64,000 bases of DNA from MFD04580-c1 sp963702995 (GCA_963702995.1 OY969783.1:6572001-6636000); one strand, 5' to 3'. Shown: positions 27,779 to 37,218, numbered from the stretch's first letter. Notes: a model not told the origin generated them from the letters alone. Numbers and translations: made by a program.

Positions 27779-28159
27779 TCCGCTGATTCCGCAGTTGAAA
27801 GAAGTCGGCTCGCGTAGGCCACGTCCGCCGGCGCCGCAACCGCGACACCGCCGAGCCCATCGAGCGAACCGGAAAGAAGGATTCTAAATCTGGCGCTAGC
27901 CGGGTCAACGCGCGGTGGCGGCCCGGCAAGGGATCGATGCGGAACGGAAGCAGGGCCACCCGCGCGCCGCGACGGTAAAGGGCCGTAAGGGATCGGTCGG
28001 GGCCCGGTGGCGGAAAGCTTCCACACGCTCACGCGGCGCAGCTTGGGGGCGCCGACCGCTCCCTGACGGACCCTGACGGCCCTGACGGCCCTGACGGTCG
28101 CGGCTCGTTGGCGGCTTTCTTGTAAAGCGCCGCGCGGGATCCTATCGTTCGCCACCGTT
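27779..28159. other. Divergent intergenic region between dapL and the LutA-like gene
   Basis: No gene is seen. It should hold the divergent promoters of dapL and the LutA-like gene. A short tandem repeat (28061-28098) lies within it. Confidence 0.4.
28061..28098. repeat. 9-bp tandem repeat (ccctgacgg), four units
   Basis: 'ccctgacgg' occurs four times, with one extra A between the first two units. It lies ~60 bp upstream of the LutA-like gene; it may be a slippage tract or a cluster of binding sites. Confidence 0.6.
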
Positions 28160-28912
28160 ATGGCTCACCATGTTGCGCTGTTCGTCACTTGCCTTACCGA
28201 CCAGTTCTATCCGTCGGTCGGCGTCGCCGTCACCAAGATCCTGGAGCGCTACGGCTGCAAGGTGAGCTTTCCGGCCGCGCAGACCTGTTGCGGCCAGCCC
28301 TTTTTCAACAACGGCTTCCACGCCGAGGCGAAGGAGCTGGCGAAGAAATTCATCCAGGATTTTGAGGCCTACCCGTTCATCGTCACGCCCAGCGGCTCTT
28401 GCTGCGCGATGGTGCGGGAGCAGTTTCATCAGCTCATGGAAAAAGACGCCGCGTGGGCCAAGCCGATGCACGAGGTGGCGGCGAAAACATATGAGTTTGT
28501 CGAGTTCCTCGACAAAGTACTCAAGGTGGACCTGTCCGAGCTCAAGCTCCCAACACCCCAGGGCATCACCTACCACTACACGTGCCATCTGCGTGGCATC
28601 GGCCTGAAGGACGAAGGCGTGCGGCTGCTGAAGCAGATCGGCAACGTCGATTTCAAGCCAATGGAGAAGACCGACCAGTGCTGCGGCTTCGGCGGCACCT
28701 TCGCCACCAAGTACCCGGCGATCAGCGGCGCCATCGTCGAAGATAAAGTTCAATGCATCAGCGCGACCGGCGCCAAGACGCTCATCTGCAACGACGCCGG
28801 CTGCTCGATGAACATCTCGGGCATGTGCCATCGGCAGGGCGTGGAGGTCAAGACGCGCCATATCGCTGACCTGCTCGCCGAAGCGATGGGGATCGATGTC
28901 AACGCCTGGTGA
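28160..28912 (+). CDS. LutA/YkgE-family Fe-S oxidoreductase subunit (CCG domains)
   Basis: The protein has 250 residues and is related to LutA of the LutABC L-lactate oxidising complex and to glycolate oxidase/heterodisulfide reductase CCG proteins. It has two cysteine-rich CCG modules: 'AQTCCGQPFFNNG' near residue 40-50 with 'PSGSCCAMV' near 78-86, and 'YHYTCHLRGIG', 'DQCCGFGGTFATKYPAIS', 'CNDAGCSM' in the second half. The ATG is at 28160 with no strong ribosome-binding site. LutB and LutC are not adjacent: the next gene is convergent, so partners must lie elsewhere. It should act in the cytoplasm as an electron-transfer subunit; the substrate (lactate or glycolate) is uncertain. Confidence 0.85.
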   Translation: MAHHVALFVTCLTDQFYPSVGVAVTKILERYGCKVSFPAAQTCCGQPFFNNGFHAEAKELAKKFIQDFEAYPFIVTPSGSCCAMVREQFHQLMEKDAAWAKPMHEVAAKTYEFVEFLDKVLKVDLSELKLPTPQGITYHYTCHLRGIGLKDEGVRLLKQIGNVDFKPMEKTDQCCGFGGTFATKYPAISGAIVEDKVQCISATGAKTLICNDAGCSMNISGMCHRQGVEVKTRHIADLLAEAMGIDVNAW

Positions 28913-28948
28913 GTGGCCGTTGACTGGCTGGCCTGTTCAACCTTTCCT

Positions 28949-30127
28949 TCAGTGCCTGATCATCATTTCCGCGACGCGCCGGCGCGCGTGGTCGGCCCAT
29001 GGGTTGGGAGAAGGGTCGAGGCGCAGGTATTCCTGGTATTCGTCGGCGGCCGCGGAACTGCCAGCATCGTCCAGCGCATCGGCCAGGTTATACCGGGCGG
29101 CCGCATCGTCAGGGCTCAGACGAACGGCGCGTCGAAACGCGTCGATCGCGAGCTGCCCGTCCCCCCTTTGCCCGAGTAACACGGCCAGGTTGTTCCAAGC
29201 GTCGCCGCACCGCGGATCGAGCTCGGTCACTTGCCGATACCGTTCGATCGCGGCTTCAGGGTGGCCGGATTCCGCGAGGACATGGGCCAGATCGAAACAA
29301 ACTTGCGGGTCGGGGCCGCCTTCCTGAAGCGCGTGGAGGTAGCTGTCGGCCGCATCGTCGAGGAGACCAGCCTGCTCCTGTTCGATGCCCAGCGCATGCC
29401 ACTGCCCGGCGCTGCGATAGGCGGGGAGCGGAGCGAGCCGCAGCGGCGCGGGCGGCGGTGGGGAAGCGCCGTTAAAATCGAGGTGCATCTGGCCGTCCAC
29501 CTCGGCAAGGTCGCCGTTCTCCAGCCGGACCAGCAGCGGGCCGTTCCGCTCGAGCAGGCTCAGTTGCTGGAGCGGTTCGTCAAGCCCCGGCAGCCATTCT
29601 TTCAGTTGCTTCAGCGATCGGCGTAGCCGCGACGCGCTGACCCCCCCATCCGTCAGGCCCACCAGTGTCCGGGCGATGGCGGCCTGACGGAAGTCAAACC
29701 GCATCACCCCGTGCTCCACCGATGTGGGGCGGAGGAGCCCGGCTTTTGCCCACGCGCGAATGCGCGGCTCGGGCACATGAAGCAGTTCGGACAGCGCGGG
29801 CGGCGTGAACGAGCGAGCCATGCCGGCCGCATCTGAAGCCGCCTCGCCCAGGAGGGTAAGGAAATCGCTTTCACGAACGACGGTGCGGCCGGAAAAGTCG
29901 AAGGGGTCGCCGCCGGGAGTGATGGGAAGGGCAGCATCCCCGACGATCAGGACATCGAACTTTTCATAATGGCCATAGCGGACGTAGCGGCCGCCATGTT
30001 CCCGCACGAGTTCGACCAGCGTCTCATGCGATAGGGCATCAAGTGGCCCGACATAACTGACGCCGCGCGGCAGCAGGGCTCGAAGGCCCTCTGAATCGAG
30101 CTCCAGGCGCGGGGTCGGCGGCCGCAT
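28949..30127 (-). CDS. BRCT-like / MerR-type HTH / TPR fusion protein
   Basis: The protein has 392 residues; the start 'MRPPTPRLELDSEGL' was chosen because GGGAG lies 8 bases upstream. Residues about 18-95 ('YVGPLDALSHETLVELVREH', 'DVLIVGDAALP', 'ESDFLTLLGE') look like a BRCT domain. Residues about 105-160 ('FTPPALSELLHVPEPRIRAW', 'GLLRPTSVEHG', 'DFRQAAIARTL') look like a MerR-type winged HTH. The C-terminal ~140 residues hold at least four tetratricopeptide repeats ('AWNNLAVLLGQRGDGQLAID', 'RYNLADALDDAGSSAAADEY'). This suggests a DNA-binding regulator or scaffold. It follows the DNA ligase gene by 25 bp on the same strand, so a link to the NHEJ operon is plausible. Domain calls are by eye. 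Confidence 0.75.
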   Translation of the reverse strand: MRPPTPRLELDSEGLRALLPRGVSYVGPLDALSHETLVELVREHGGRYVRYGHYEKFDVLIVGDAALPITPGGDPFDFSGRTVVRESDFLTLLGEAASDAAGMARSFTPPALSELLHVPEPRIRAWAKAGLLRPTSVEHGVMRFDFRQAAIARTLVGLTDGGVSASRLRRSLKQLKEWLPGLDEPLQQLSLLERNGPLLVRLENGDLAEVDGQMHLDFNGASPPPPAPLRLAPLPAYRSAGQWHALGIEQEQAGLLDDAADSYLHALQEGGPDPQVCFDLAHVLAESGHPEAAIERYRQVTELDPRCGDAWNNLAVLLGQRGDGQLAIDAFRRAVRLSPDDAAARYNLADALDDAGSSAAADEYQEYLRLDPSPNPWADHARRRVAEMMIRH

Positions 30128-30152
30128 GTCGGGCACTCCCGTGGTCTTCCTT

Positions 30153-31121
30153 TCACGTCGGTCCGCCGGGCGTGTCAACCCAGCCCAGGAAGGCGGCCTG
30201 GCGAAGCTGCCCGGACGACGTCATCTCCGCATACGACACGCGGCACATCATTCGCGGCTCAACCCAACGCGGCCGCCCGGCGCGGGCGCCTCCGCACGGC
30301 ACGACCGGCGTCGAACGTTCCGACGCAAGAAGCTGGGGGAGCAGCTCCGCCGACGAGGTTGGCGAGAGCCCGCTCCCGACGCGCCCGACGCACTTCAGCT
30401 CTCCATCGATCGAGGACGCCACGACCAGGCTCTTCACCCGCGCGGCGTCATCGTCGGCCGATGGTTCGTAGCCGATCACGATGCACAGCAGCTCGCGCCG
30501 CGCCTTGATCTTAAACCAATCGTCGGAGCGAACGCCGGTGCGGTACGGGGAGTCGAGGCGTTTCGCCATGACGCCCTCCAACCCGGCGGCCGCCGCGTGG
30601 CTAAAGTAATCGATCCCGCCGCCGACCACGCCTTCGCTCATCAGGACCTGCCGGCTCGACAGGCCCCCGACGAGCGTCCTCAGGAGATCGCGCCGTTCGC
30701 CGCACGGCAGGGTCATCACCGAAACTCCTTCGGCGTAGAGCAGGTCGAATGCGACATAAGCGAGGGCAGTCGGCCCGGCGGGGTTCCGACGGAGCAGCGC
30801 TCCGAAGTCGGCCGTCCCGTCTGGACGCAGGGCCACAATCTCCCCATCCAGCATAACGCCAGCGGGCAACCCGGACAGCGCCTTAACCAATTTAGGGAAC
30901 CGGCCGCTGAAATCGGTTCGATGCCGGCCCGCGAGGCGGCACTGCTTATCCGTCGCACCCATGCGGCACAGGGCGCGAAAGCCGTCCCATTTGATTTCGA
31001 AGAGCCAGCCGGGATCGCCATCGAACGGCGCCTTCGCCATGGTCGCGAGCATCGGCTCGACGAACGGGGGCATGTCGGCGGCGGGCGTCGTGCGGCCGCG
31101 ACGGGGTGCTCGTGGCGGCAT
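30153..31121 (-). CDS. ligD: ATP-dependent DNA ligase (LigD ligase-domain type)
   Basis: It seals nicks and double-strand ends in bacterial non-homologous end joining. The start ATG (complement of 31119-31121) has GGAG five bases upstream and lies 8 bp after the ku stop. The adenylation lysine sits in 'FEIKWDGFRALC' (motif I), followed by 'VMLDGEIVAL' (motif III), 'YVAFDLLY', 'LEGVMAKRLDSPYRTG' (motif IV) and 'WFKIKARRELLCIVIGY' (motif V). The C-terminal OB-fold is present. The 322-residue length equals the isolated ligase domain of LigD; the polymerase and phosphoesterase domains are in a separate, divergent gene at 32300-33967. It forms an operon with ku. Confidence 0.93.
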   Translation of the reverse strand: MPPRAPRRGRTTPAADMPPFVEPMLATMAKAPFDGDPGWLFEIKWDGFRALCRMGATDKQCRLAGRHRTDFSGRFPKLVKALSGLPAGVMLDGEIVALRPDGTADFGALLRRNPAGPTALAYVAFDLLYAEGVSVMTLPCGERRDLLRTLVGGLSSRQVLMSEGVVGGGIDYFSHAAAAGLEGVMAKRLDSPYRTGVRSDDWFKIKARRELLCIVIGYEPSADDDAARVKSLVVASSIDGELKCVGRVGSGLSPTSSAELLPQLLASERSTPVVPCGGARAGRPRWVEPRMMCRVSYAEMTSSGQLRQAAFLGWVDTPGGPT

Positions 31122-31129
31122 CGCCTCTC

Positions 31130-32013
31130 CTACGACGACTTGCGGCGGCGGGCGGGCGCGGCGGCCTGCGTCTTCTTTCCTGCGCTGGACGGGGCCACCC
31201 GGCGCGGCGGGGCGCCGCCTTGGCCTTGGCGGCATCGAGGCTGCGCTGCAGCGCTTCCATCAAGTTGATCACCTGCGGCTCTTCTTCGGCCGGCGCGGCG
31301 ACCACTTCCTTCCCGGCGACCTTCGCTTCCACCAGTTTCTCCAGTTCTTCGTGATACCGATCGCGGTACTTGGAAAAGTCGAAAGAGTCTTCGGTCAACT
31401 GGGCGACGAGCGTCTTAGCCAGCTCCAGCTCCTTCGGCGACACGGCGACGGCCGGCGCTTCCGGCTCAAACTCCGCCGGGCTGCGCACCTCAGACTCATA
31501 GCTAAGGAAGGTCGCGGCGATCAGATTCTCCTCGGGGCGAAGCAGCATCACCTGATCGCGGTTGGAAAAGACGCCGGTGGCGAAGCCGACCTTCTTTTCC
31601 TCGATCAACAGGCGGTGAAGCATCGAATACGGCTTGCGGCCGATGTTCCCCTCCGGCGTGAGGTACATCGTCCTGCCAGAGTGGAATCGCGGGTCGATCT
31701 TCCGATCCGAGATAAAGGCTTCGATCTCGATCGTCCGCTCGTTCTTTGAACGGATCTTTGACAGCTCTGCCGGGTCGATCACGACGTACTGATCGTCCGC
31801 GAACTCGTAGCCGCTGACGATGTCGTCGGACTTCAGCTCGCCGTGAGTCGGGCAGGTCTTGATGTAGCGGACGCGCGAGCCGCAGTCCTTGTGCAACTGG
31901 TGGAGCGTAACCTTCCCGCCCTGCGACGCCGGCGCGGCCGCCGAGTAGCCCCGGACGGGGATGGAGACCAATGAAAAGCGAATGAACCCCTTCCAGGTTG
32001 GACGGGCAGCCAT
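31130..32013 (-). pseudogene. ku: Non-homologous end-joining protein Ku, frameshift in the C-terminal tail
   Basis: Ku rings bind broken DNA ends and recruit LigD. The N-terminus 'MAARPTWKGFIRFSLVSIPV' and blocks 'LHQLHKDCGSRVRYIKTCP', 'IVSGYEFADDQYVVIDP', 'TIEIEAFISDRKIDPRF', 'ELELAKTLVAQL' and 'YRDRYHEELEKLVEAK' are canonical. The whole core is intact in one frame to about 31230. One base is missing near 31225. With it restored the tail reads 'VAPSSAGKKTQAAAPARRRK' and stops at 31130-31132, 8 bp before the ligase ATG. Without it the frame runs ~290 bases into the ligase gene. The lysine/arginine-rich tail is typical of bacterial Ku. A sequence error is likely; the protein is probably functional. 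Confidence 0.9.
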
Positions 32014-32299
32014 AACACACTCCTCGCGGCCGTGCGGGCCGCTCGTGGTGTCCGTCCTTGGAACTCAACAGGGGAGCATGGGTTCCCTTTCCCATGCGTT
32101 AAGCGGACTGTAGCGCGCCAGCCTCCGCGCACGAGCGCGCTATTTTCGCGAGCGATCGATTTGCGCGCCGAAGCCCACCTTCGACCCGGTTCGCCGCATC
32201 TTCAGCGGATTTCTGATGTGCCCCATAGTACGGTTCGGCCGCCGGACATCCTGATTTTCCAGCGTCCCTTCGCCGCGGCGCGCGAGGTAGGCTCAATGA
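32014..32299. promoter_or_regulatory. Divergent control region between ku and ligD (PE-POL)
   Basis: This 286-bp gap must hold the promoters of both halves of the NHEJ set. A small inverted repeat, 'gcatggg' (32076-32082) and 'cccatgc' (32091-32097) separated by 8 bases, is a candidate operator. No hexamer promoter is convincing by eye. Confidence 0.4.
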
Positions 32300-33967
32300 A
32301 TGCCGAAGACGAAGCCCACCGCCAAGCGTCTGGAGCCCTACGCCAGGAAGCGTAACTTTTCGCGTACGCCCGAGCCGCCGGCGACGCTGCCCGCCGCCCG
32401 GAACAACCAAGCCAAGCGGGCGGCCCCCCTGACATTCTGCGTGCAGAAGCACCTGGCGCGGGCGCTTCACTACGATTTTCGGCTGGAGCATCGCGGCGTA
32501 CTCCTGTCCTGGGCGGTCCCCAAGGGGCCTTCGCTTAACCCGCACGACCGGCGGATGGCCGTACGGACCGAAGACCATCCGCTCGACTACGGCGGCTTTG
32601 AGGGAGTGATCCCTGATGGCTATGGCCAGGGGATCGTCATCCTTTGGGATCGCGGAACGTGGGCGCTCGACGGGGATGGCGATGTCGATGCCGCGCTAAC
32701 GAAGGGGGAGCTGAAGTTCAGCGTGGACGGGGTAAAGCTGAAAGGGTCGTGGGTGTTGGTAAGGACGAAGCGGCAGACCGACGCGGATCGGGAACAATGG
32801 CTGCTGATCAAGCATCGCGACGATTGGTCCGGCGAGGATGTCGATGTCACGGCGGCGGCGCCGGACAGCGTCAAGAGCTTCACCGGCTTCGCGGGCGTGT
32901 TGAATGCGAGCAAGGACCGCGCGGCCTTCCTGGCGCACAAGCCGGCGGGCGGCGGTCAGGCCGCGTCGCTCCTGCGGGCGGTGATCGCAGAGGCCGCGGA
33001 AGCCGATCGGCACAAGCCAGCGCCAACGCGCAAGGCCCCGGCGGCGCCGGCGGAAAAGAAGCGGGCGGCCGCCGTGCCGGGTGCCGTACCGGCCGCCGCG
33101 CCGCCTTCGGCTGGCGCCGGCCAACCGAAGCTTTCAAACCAGCAAAAGGTGCTCTTCCCCGCGAGCGGCCTGACGAAAGGGCAGTTGATCGACTATTACG
33201 TTCGCGTCGCGCCTTTGATCCTGCCGCACCTGGCCGGCAGGGCGGTCACGCTGAAGCGATACCCGGACGGCGTCGAGGGAAAGTCGTTCTTTGAGAAACG
33301 GTGCCCGTCGCACCGGCCAGATTGGGTAAAGACGGTCGCGGTGGCCTCCACGACCGAGGCGATCGATTACTGCCTGATTGAAGATGTCGCGTCTTTGACG
33401 TGGGCGGCCAACCTGGCGGCGATCGAACTGCACGTGCCGCTGGCGCTGGGCGCGTCGCCCGATCAGCCGACCGCCGTCGTCTTCGACCTGGACCCCGGCC
33501 CGCCGGCGACAATCGTCGATGCGGCCCGGGTGGCGATGCGGCTCCGGGGGTTGTTCGACACCCTGGGCCTGAAGAGCTTCGTCAAGCGAAGCGGCGGAAA
33601 GGGCCTGCACATCCTGGCCCCGCTGAACGACCCGTCCGCCACCTTCGACCAGACCAAGTCCTTTGCCCGAGCGATCGCGCTGACGCTGGAGCGGGACGAC
33701 CCCAAGGGCGTGATCTCGTCCATGTCGCGCTCGGCCCGGGCGGGGAAGGTCTTCGTCGATTGGGGCCAGAACGACCGCGGGAAGACAACGGTCTGCGCGT
33801 ACTCCGTCCGCGCCCGCGAGCTGCCGTCGATCTCCTTTCCGCTTACCTGGGATGAAGTGGAGGCCGGGGACATTGAGCCGGTTGTCGCCAACGCGGTTCG
33901 CCTCCCACGGAAAGACCCGCTCGCGCCGGTGCTCACGCTTCGGCAGGCAATTCCGTCATTCAAATGA
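32300..33967 (+). CDS. ligD: LigD-type 3'-phosphoesterase plus primase-polymerase protein
   Basis: The protein has 555 residues. Residues about 45-190 are the phosphoesterase domain ('FCVQKHLARALHYDFRLEHR', 'LLSWAVPKGPSLNP', 'EDHPLDYGGFEG', 'VILWDRGTW'), with the His/Asp metal site in 'HYDFRLEH'. An Ala/Pro-rich linker (about 230-270) follows. The LigD polymerase domain comes last ('LTKGQLIDYYVRVAPLILPH', 'GRAVTLKRYPDGVEGKSFFE', the catalytic Asp pair in 'VVFDLDPGP', 'KSFVKRSGGKGLHILAPL'). It trims and fills broken ends in NHEJ. The ligase domain is absent and is supplied by the gene at 30153-31121. The order PE-POL is inverted relative to Mycobacterium LigD but common elsewhere. The ATG at 32300 is four bases after an alternative ATG in another frame. 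Confidence 0.93.
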   Translation: MPKTKPTAKRLEPYARKRNFSRTPEPPATLPAARNNQAKRAAPLTFCVQKHLARALHYDFRLEHRGVLLSWAVPKGPSLNPHDRRMAVRTEDHPLDYGGFEGVIPDGYGQGIVILWDRGTWALDGDGDVDAALTKGELKFSVDGVKLKGSWVLVRTKRQTDADREQWLLIKHRDDWSGEDVDVTAAAPDSVKSFTGFAGVLNASKDRAAFLAHKPAGGGQAASLLRAVIAEAAEADRHKPAPTRKAPAAPAEKKRAAAVPGAVPAAAPPSAGAGQPKLSNQQKVLFPASGLTKGQLIDYYVRVAPLILPHLAGRAVTLKRYPDGVEGKSFFEKRCPSHRPDWVKTVAVASTTEAIDYCLIEDVASLTWAANLAAIELHVPLALGASPDQPTAVVFDLDPGPPATIVDAARVAMRLRGLFDTLGLKSFVKRSGGKGLHILAPLNDPSATFDQTKSFARAIALTLERDDPKGVISSMSRSARAGKVFVDWGQNDRGKTTVCAYSVRARELPSISFPLTWDEVEAGDIEPVVANAVRLPRKDPLAPVLTLRQAIPSFK

Positions 33968-34157
33968 GAGTGACACCGCCGGGTGCTTCAACCGATCGAA
34001 TGCGCCGAGACAAAATGGAGGGCGTGTTCACCACGCCGCATCGCGCGGTGGCGTGGTGAACCACGCCCTGCGTTTGGGCTGGGTATGCCACGAGTATTGT
34101 CCCAACCGAAACGCCGGGGCGATGGAAATGAGACGGAGATTCCGGTAATTACCTTCC

Positions 34158-35094
34158 ATGGCGCGCATTCTGGTTACCGGCGGATCGGGGTTCATCGGCT
34201 CAAATCTGGTCAAGCGCCTGGCTGCGGAAGGGCACCAGACGGTCGCGCTGGATGACTTCTCGTCGGCGAGCTGGCTGAACCTCGTGGACTTTAAGGGGGA
34301 TGTGGTGACGCTCGACGTCTCCGAGGCGGCCGCCGCCTTTCGCGCTGGAGCAGGCCGGCCCTTTTGACGTGATCTTCCACGAGGCCTCGATCACCGACAC
34401 GACAGTGATGGATCAGCGGAAGATGATGCACAACAACGTGGAAGGGTTCCGCCAGTTGCTGGACATGGCCGTCAGATGGGGCAGCCGCGTGGTCTGGGCC
34501 AGCAGCGCCGCGATCTACGGCCGCGGCCCGGCGCCGATGAAGGAATCGCAGCCGGCCGCGCCCCTCAATGTCTATGGGTACTCGAAGCTGGCCATGGAGC
34601 ACCTCGCGGCGTCGTACGCGTCGCGGCTGAAGCATCCGATCGTGGGGCTTCGTTACTTCAACGTCTACGGGGCGGGCGAAGCCCATAAGGGCAAGTTCGC
34701 CAGCATGATTCACCAGCTCGCGAAGCTGATGCGCTCCGGAAAGCGGCCTCGGATCTTCGCCGACGGGGAACAGAAGCGCGATTTCGTCTACATCGACGAC
34801 GTTGTGCAGGTCAATCTTGCCGCGATGAACGCGAAATCGAGCGGCGTCTACAACGTTGGCAGCGGTGCGGCCGCCTCGTTCAATGAAGTCATCCGTCAAC
34901 TCAATCGGGTGCTCAAAACGGACCTGCGGCCCGAGTACTTCGAGAATCCCTACAGCTTCTTCCAGACTTGGACCGAAGCGGACTTGACGCACGCCCGTGC
35001 GGGCCTCAACTATGCGCCTCGATACGATCTGAGCCGAGGGATCGACGCATATCATGCGTCGGGCCAGTTGGGCATCGAATCGTCGGGCGCCTGA
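34158..35094 (+). pseudogene. NAD-dependent epimerase/dehydratase (HldD-like), one frameshift
   Basis: This extended SDR sugar epimerase is closest by eye to ADP-L-glycero-D-manno-heptose 6-epimerase. The N-terminus 'MARILVTGGSGFIGSNLVKR' holds the NAD-binding loop. Near 34339 the frame breaks in 'gcctttcgcg' (one T too many), and the remainder continues in the next frame from 'ALEQAGPFDVIFHEAS'. The catalytic YxxxK is in 'NVYGYSKLAMEHLA', with the Ser in 'VVWASSAAIYG'. 'LRYFNVYGAGEAHKGKFASM' and 'RDFVYIDDVVQVNL' are typical. The joined length of ~312 residues is normal. It probably serves surface polysaccharide synthesis together with the NusG-like gene that follows. The break is in a homopolymer and is probably an error. 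Confidence 0.85.
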
Positions 35095-35143
35095 CCCGGC
35101 GGTCGCGCTCTCGACCGATAGACGTGCTCTTCCTCAGTCGCCT

Positions 35144-35692
35144 ATGCTGAAATTCAAGGATAACCCGCCCGTTCTCAGCCCGTTGGTCAAGTCGATTCAC
35201 GAGCTTCAGGGGCCGTGGTGGGTGGCTCACACGAAGGCCCGAGCTGAAAAGGCGGCCGCCCACCAGCTCGTGAAGGCGGAGATCGGCTACTTTCTGCCGA
35301 TGGTCGAGCGGGTGACCATCTCCGGCGGCCGCAAGCGCCGGGGGATGCAGCCGCTGTTCACGTCCTACTTCTTTTTCGCCGGCGACGCCAACGCGCGATA
35401 CGCGGCGCTGGCCACCAATCAACTGTGCCAGGTGATCGCAGTGACGGACCAGGAGCGGTTCGTCGCGGAACTATCCGACATCGAGCGAGCGTTGACGAGC
35501 GGGATCTCGATCGATCAGTACGCCTTTGCGGCGATCGGCAATAAGTGCCGCGTTCGATCGGGCCCGTTGCAGGGCGTCACGGGGACGGTGATCCGCCGCG
35601 ACAATCACACGCGGCTGGTCCTGATGGTCAGCATGCTCGGCAAAGGGGCATCACTTGAGATCGACGCCGACCTGCTCGAGCCGGCGGAATGA
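35144..35692 (+). CDS. NusG/RfaH-like transcription antitermination factor
   Basis: The protein has 182 residues. The NGN domain begins 'WWVAHTKARAEKAAAHQLVK' with 'IGYFLPMVERVTISGGRKRR' and 'QPLFTSYFFFAG'. The C-terminal KOW domain is 'KCRVRSGPLQGVTGTVIRRD'. The length and the insert are as in the specialised paralogues (RfaH, UpxY, LoaP) that help RNA polymerase read through long polysaccharide operons, rather than the house-keeping NusG. It lies 49 bp downstream of the sugar epimerase on the same strand, consistent with an EPS regulatory role. The ATG at 35144 is chosen by the NGN boundary. Confidence 0.85.
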   Translation: MLKFKDNPPVLSPLVKSIHELQGPWWVAHTKARAEKAAAHQLVKAEIGYFLPMVERVTISGGRKRRGMQPLFTSYFFFAGDANARYAALATNQLCQVIAVTDQERFVAELSDIERALTSGISIDQYAFAAIGNKCRVRSGPLQGVTGTVIRRDNHTRLVLMVSMLGKGASLEIDADLLEPAE

Positions 35693-35772
35693 CGCGAACA
35701 CATTGGCTGTTTGAGGGCGAGGCCCGCTTCAGGCGACGGAGAGAACGCTTCCGCGGCTTCGGCGCATCCGGA

Positions 35773-37218
35773 TCAGGCAATCCCCGGGCTGGCGACCGAG
35801 TCGTCTAGCGACACCGGGTCGAGTGTCTCGTCGGCCACGAACATGCGCGACTTGCTCCGCAGCACGCGGGAGGACATGAATGAATCCCACTCGGCCTTGA
35901 CCAGATCGGCGATCTCCCGGCGGAATCGGGCTGAACTGAATCGCTCCGCGTTCGCCCGGATCGCCGCGGAATCCCAGACGCCGTGGCCCTCGAACTGGAC
36001 GATAGCGGCCAGGATGGCGTCGGCGGTCTGCTCATCGAAGAAGATGCCGGTGCGGCCTTCGATCACGCTTTCGGTCACGCCGCCGCGGCCGTAGGCGATT
36101 ACCGGCGTGCCACACGCCTGGGCCTCGACCGGCACGATCCCGAAGTCTTCTTCGCCCGCGAAGATGAACGCACGGGCCATCTGCATATATTGGCGAACGC
36201 GCTCGAACGGCTGGTGGCCGACGAGGCGGATGTTTGGGCCCGCCTTCGCCTTGATCTTGTCGAACTCCGGGCCGTCGCCGATCACGATCAGCCGGCGCTC
36301 GGGCGTCAGGTTGAAAGCGTCAACAATGAGGTCGATCCGCTTGTACGGCACCATTCGGGACGCGGTGAGATAGAAATCCTCGCGCAGGTCGCCAGGGACA
36401 AATCGCTCGGTATCGACCGGCGGGTAGATCGTCGTGGCGCGCCGGCGATAGACTTTCTCGATCCGGCGGCCGACATAATCGGAGTTGGTCACGAAGGTGT
36501 CCACACTGTTCGCCGATCGGACGTCCCAGGTGCGGATGTAGTGGAAGACGACGCGCGGCGCCATCGACTTCAGGCGGCTTAGCCACCCCGTATTCACCAG
36601 GTACTGCCGCTGCAGGTCCCAGGCAAAGCGCACCGGGGTGTGGCAGTAGCAGACGTGAAGCTGATCCGGCCGCGTCAGGACGCCCTTCGCGGCAAGATAA
36701 GAACTGGAGACAACGATATCGTAGTCAGAGACGTCGAGCTGCTCGATCGCCAGCGGCATCAGCGGCAGGTAGCTACGGTGCTTCCGGCTGGCAAAGGGAA
36801 GGCGCTGGATGAACGAAGTGCGAACCGACTTCCCGTGGAGGAAGCCGCGCTGTCCCTCGGGGATGAAGTCGAACAGGGCGAACAGGTCGGCGTTCGGGTA
36901 GACCCGGATAATCTGCTCAAGGACGCGTTCAGCGCCGGCGTAGCAGTAGAGGAAATCGTGGACGATCGCGACGCGGAGCTGGGGCACCGTGTCGCCGGCT
37001 TCGGAAGGCGGCCGCATCGAAACGGGCGACGGCGTCATGGGCGGAGGCGACATGGGCGACGGCGTCAAGTTTGCGCCGCCCGGCCGGTCGCCTCTCACCC
37101 CGATTGAAGAAAGCTCGAGCATCAAGGGGAGCTTATCCAACTGCTTGCTGATCGCCTGCCGCGCATCGGCGGCCGACTGCGTCAATGAAGCCACCCCGTT
37201 CGATCCCTCGGGGCTCAC
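35773..37218 (-). CDS. GT4-family glycosyltransferase
   Basis: This GT-B retaining glycosyltransferase (mannosyltransferase-like) is likely cytoplasmic and adds a sugar to a lipid-linked glycan. The start is set by an ATGA overlap with the upstream WecA-like gene, implying translational coupling. The first ~80 residues are a Pro/Met-rich extension containing near-repeats ('LTPSPMSPPPMTPSPV'). The fold begins at 'LRVAIVHDFLYCYAGAERVL'. Donor-site blocks are 'DFYLTASRMVPYKRIDLIVD', 'RLIVIGDGPEF' and 'EEDFGIVPVEAQACGTPVIA' (EX7E motif), followed by 'GGVTESVIEGRTGIFF'. The length of 481 residues is normal apart from the N-terminal extension. Confidence 0.9.
   Translation of the reverse strand: MSPEGSNGVASLTQSAADARQAISKQLDKLPLMLELSSIGVRGDRPGGANLTPSPMSPPPMTPSPVSMRPPSEAGDTVPQLRVAIVHDFLYCYAGAERVLEQIIRVYPNADLFALFDFIPEGQRGFLHGKSVRTSFIQRLPFASRKHRSYLPLMPLAIEQLDVSDYDIVVSSSYLAAKGVLTRPDQLHVCYCHTPVRFAWDLQRQYLVNTGWLSRLKSMAPRVVFHYIRTWDVRSANSVDTFVTNSDYVGRRIEKVYRRRATTIYPPVDTERFVPGDLREDFYLTASRMVPYKRIDLIVDAFNLTPERRLIVIGDGPEFDKIKAKAGPNIRLVGHQPFERVRQYMQMARAFIFAGEEDFGIVPVEAQACGTPVIAYGRGGVTESVIEGRTGIFFDEQTADAILAAIVQFEGHGVWDSAAIRANAERFSSARFRREIADLVKAEWDSFMSSRVLRSKSRMFVADETLDPVSLDDSVASPGIA

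Noticed and set aside
28061..28098. The 9-bp tandem repeat considered as a CRISPR array
   Set aside because: There are no spacers; the units are directly adjacent.
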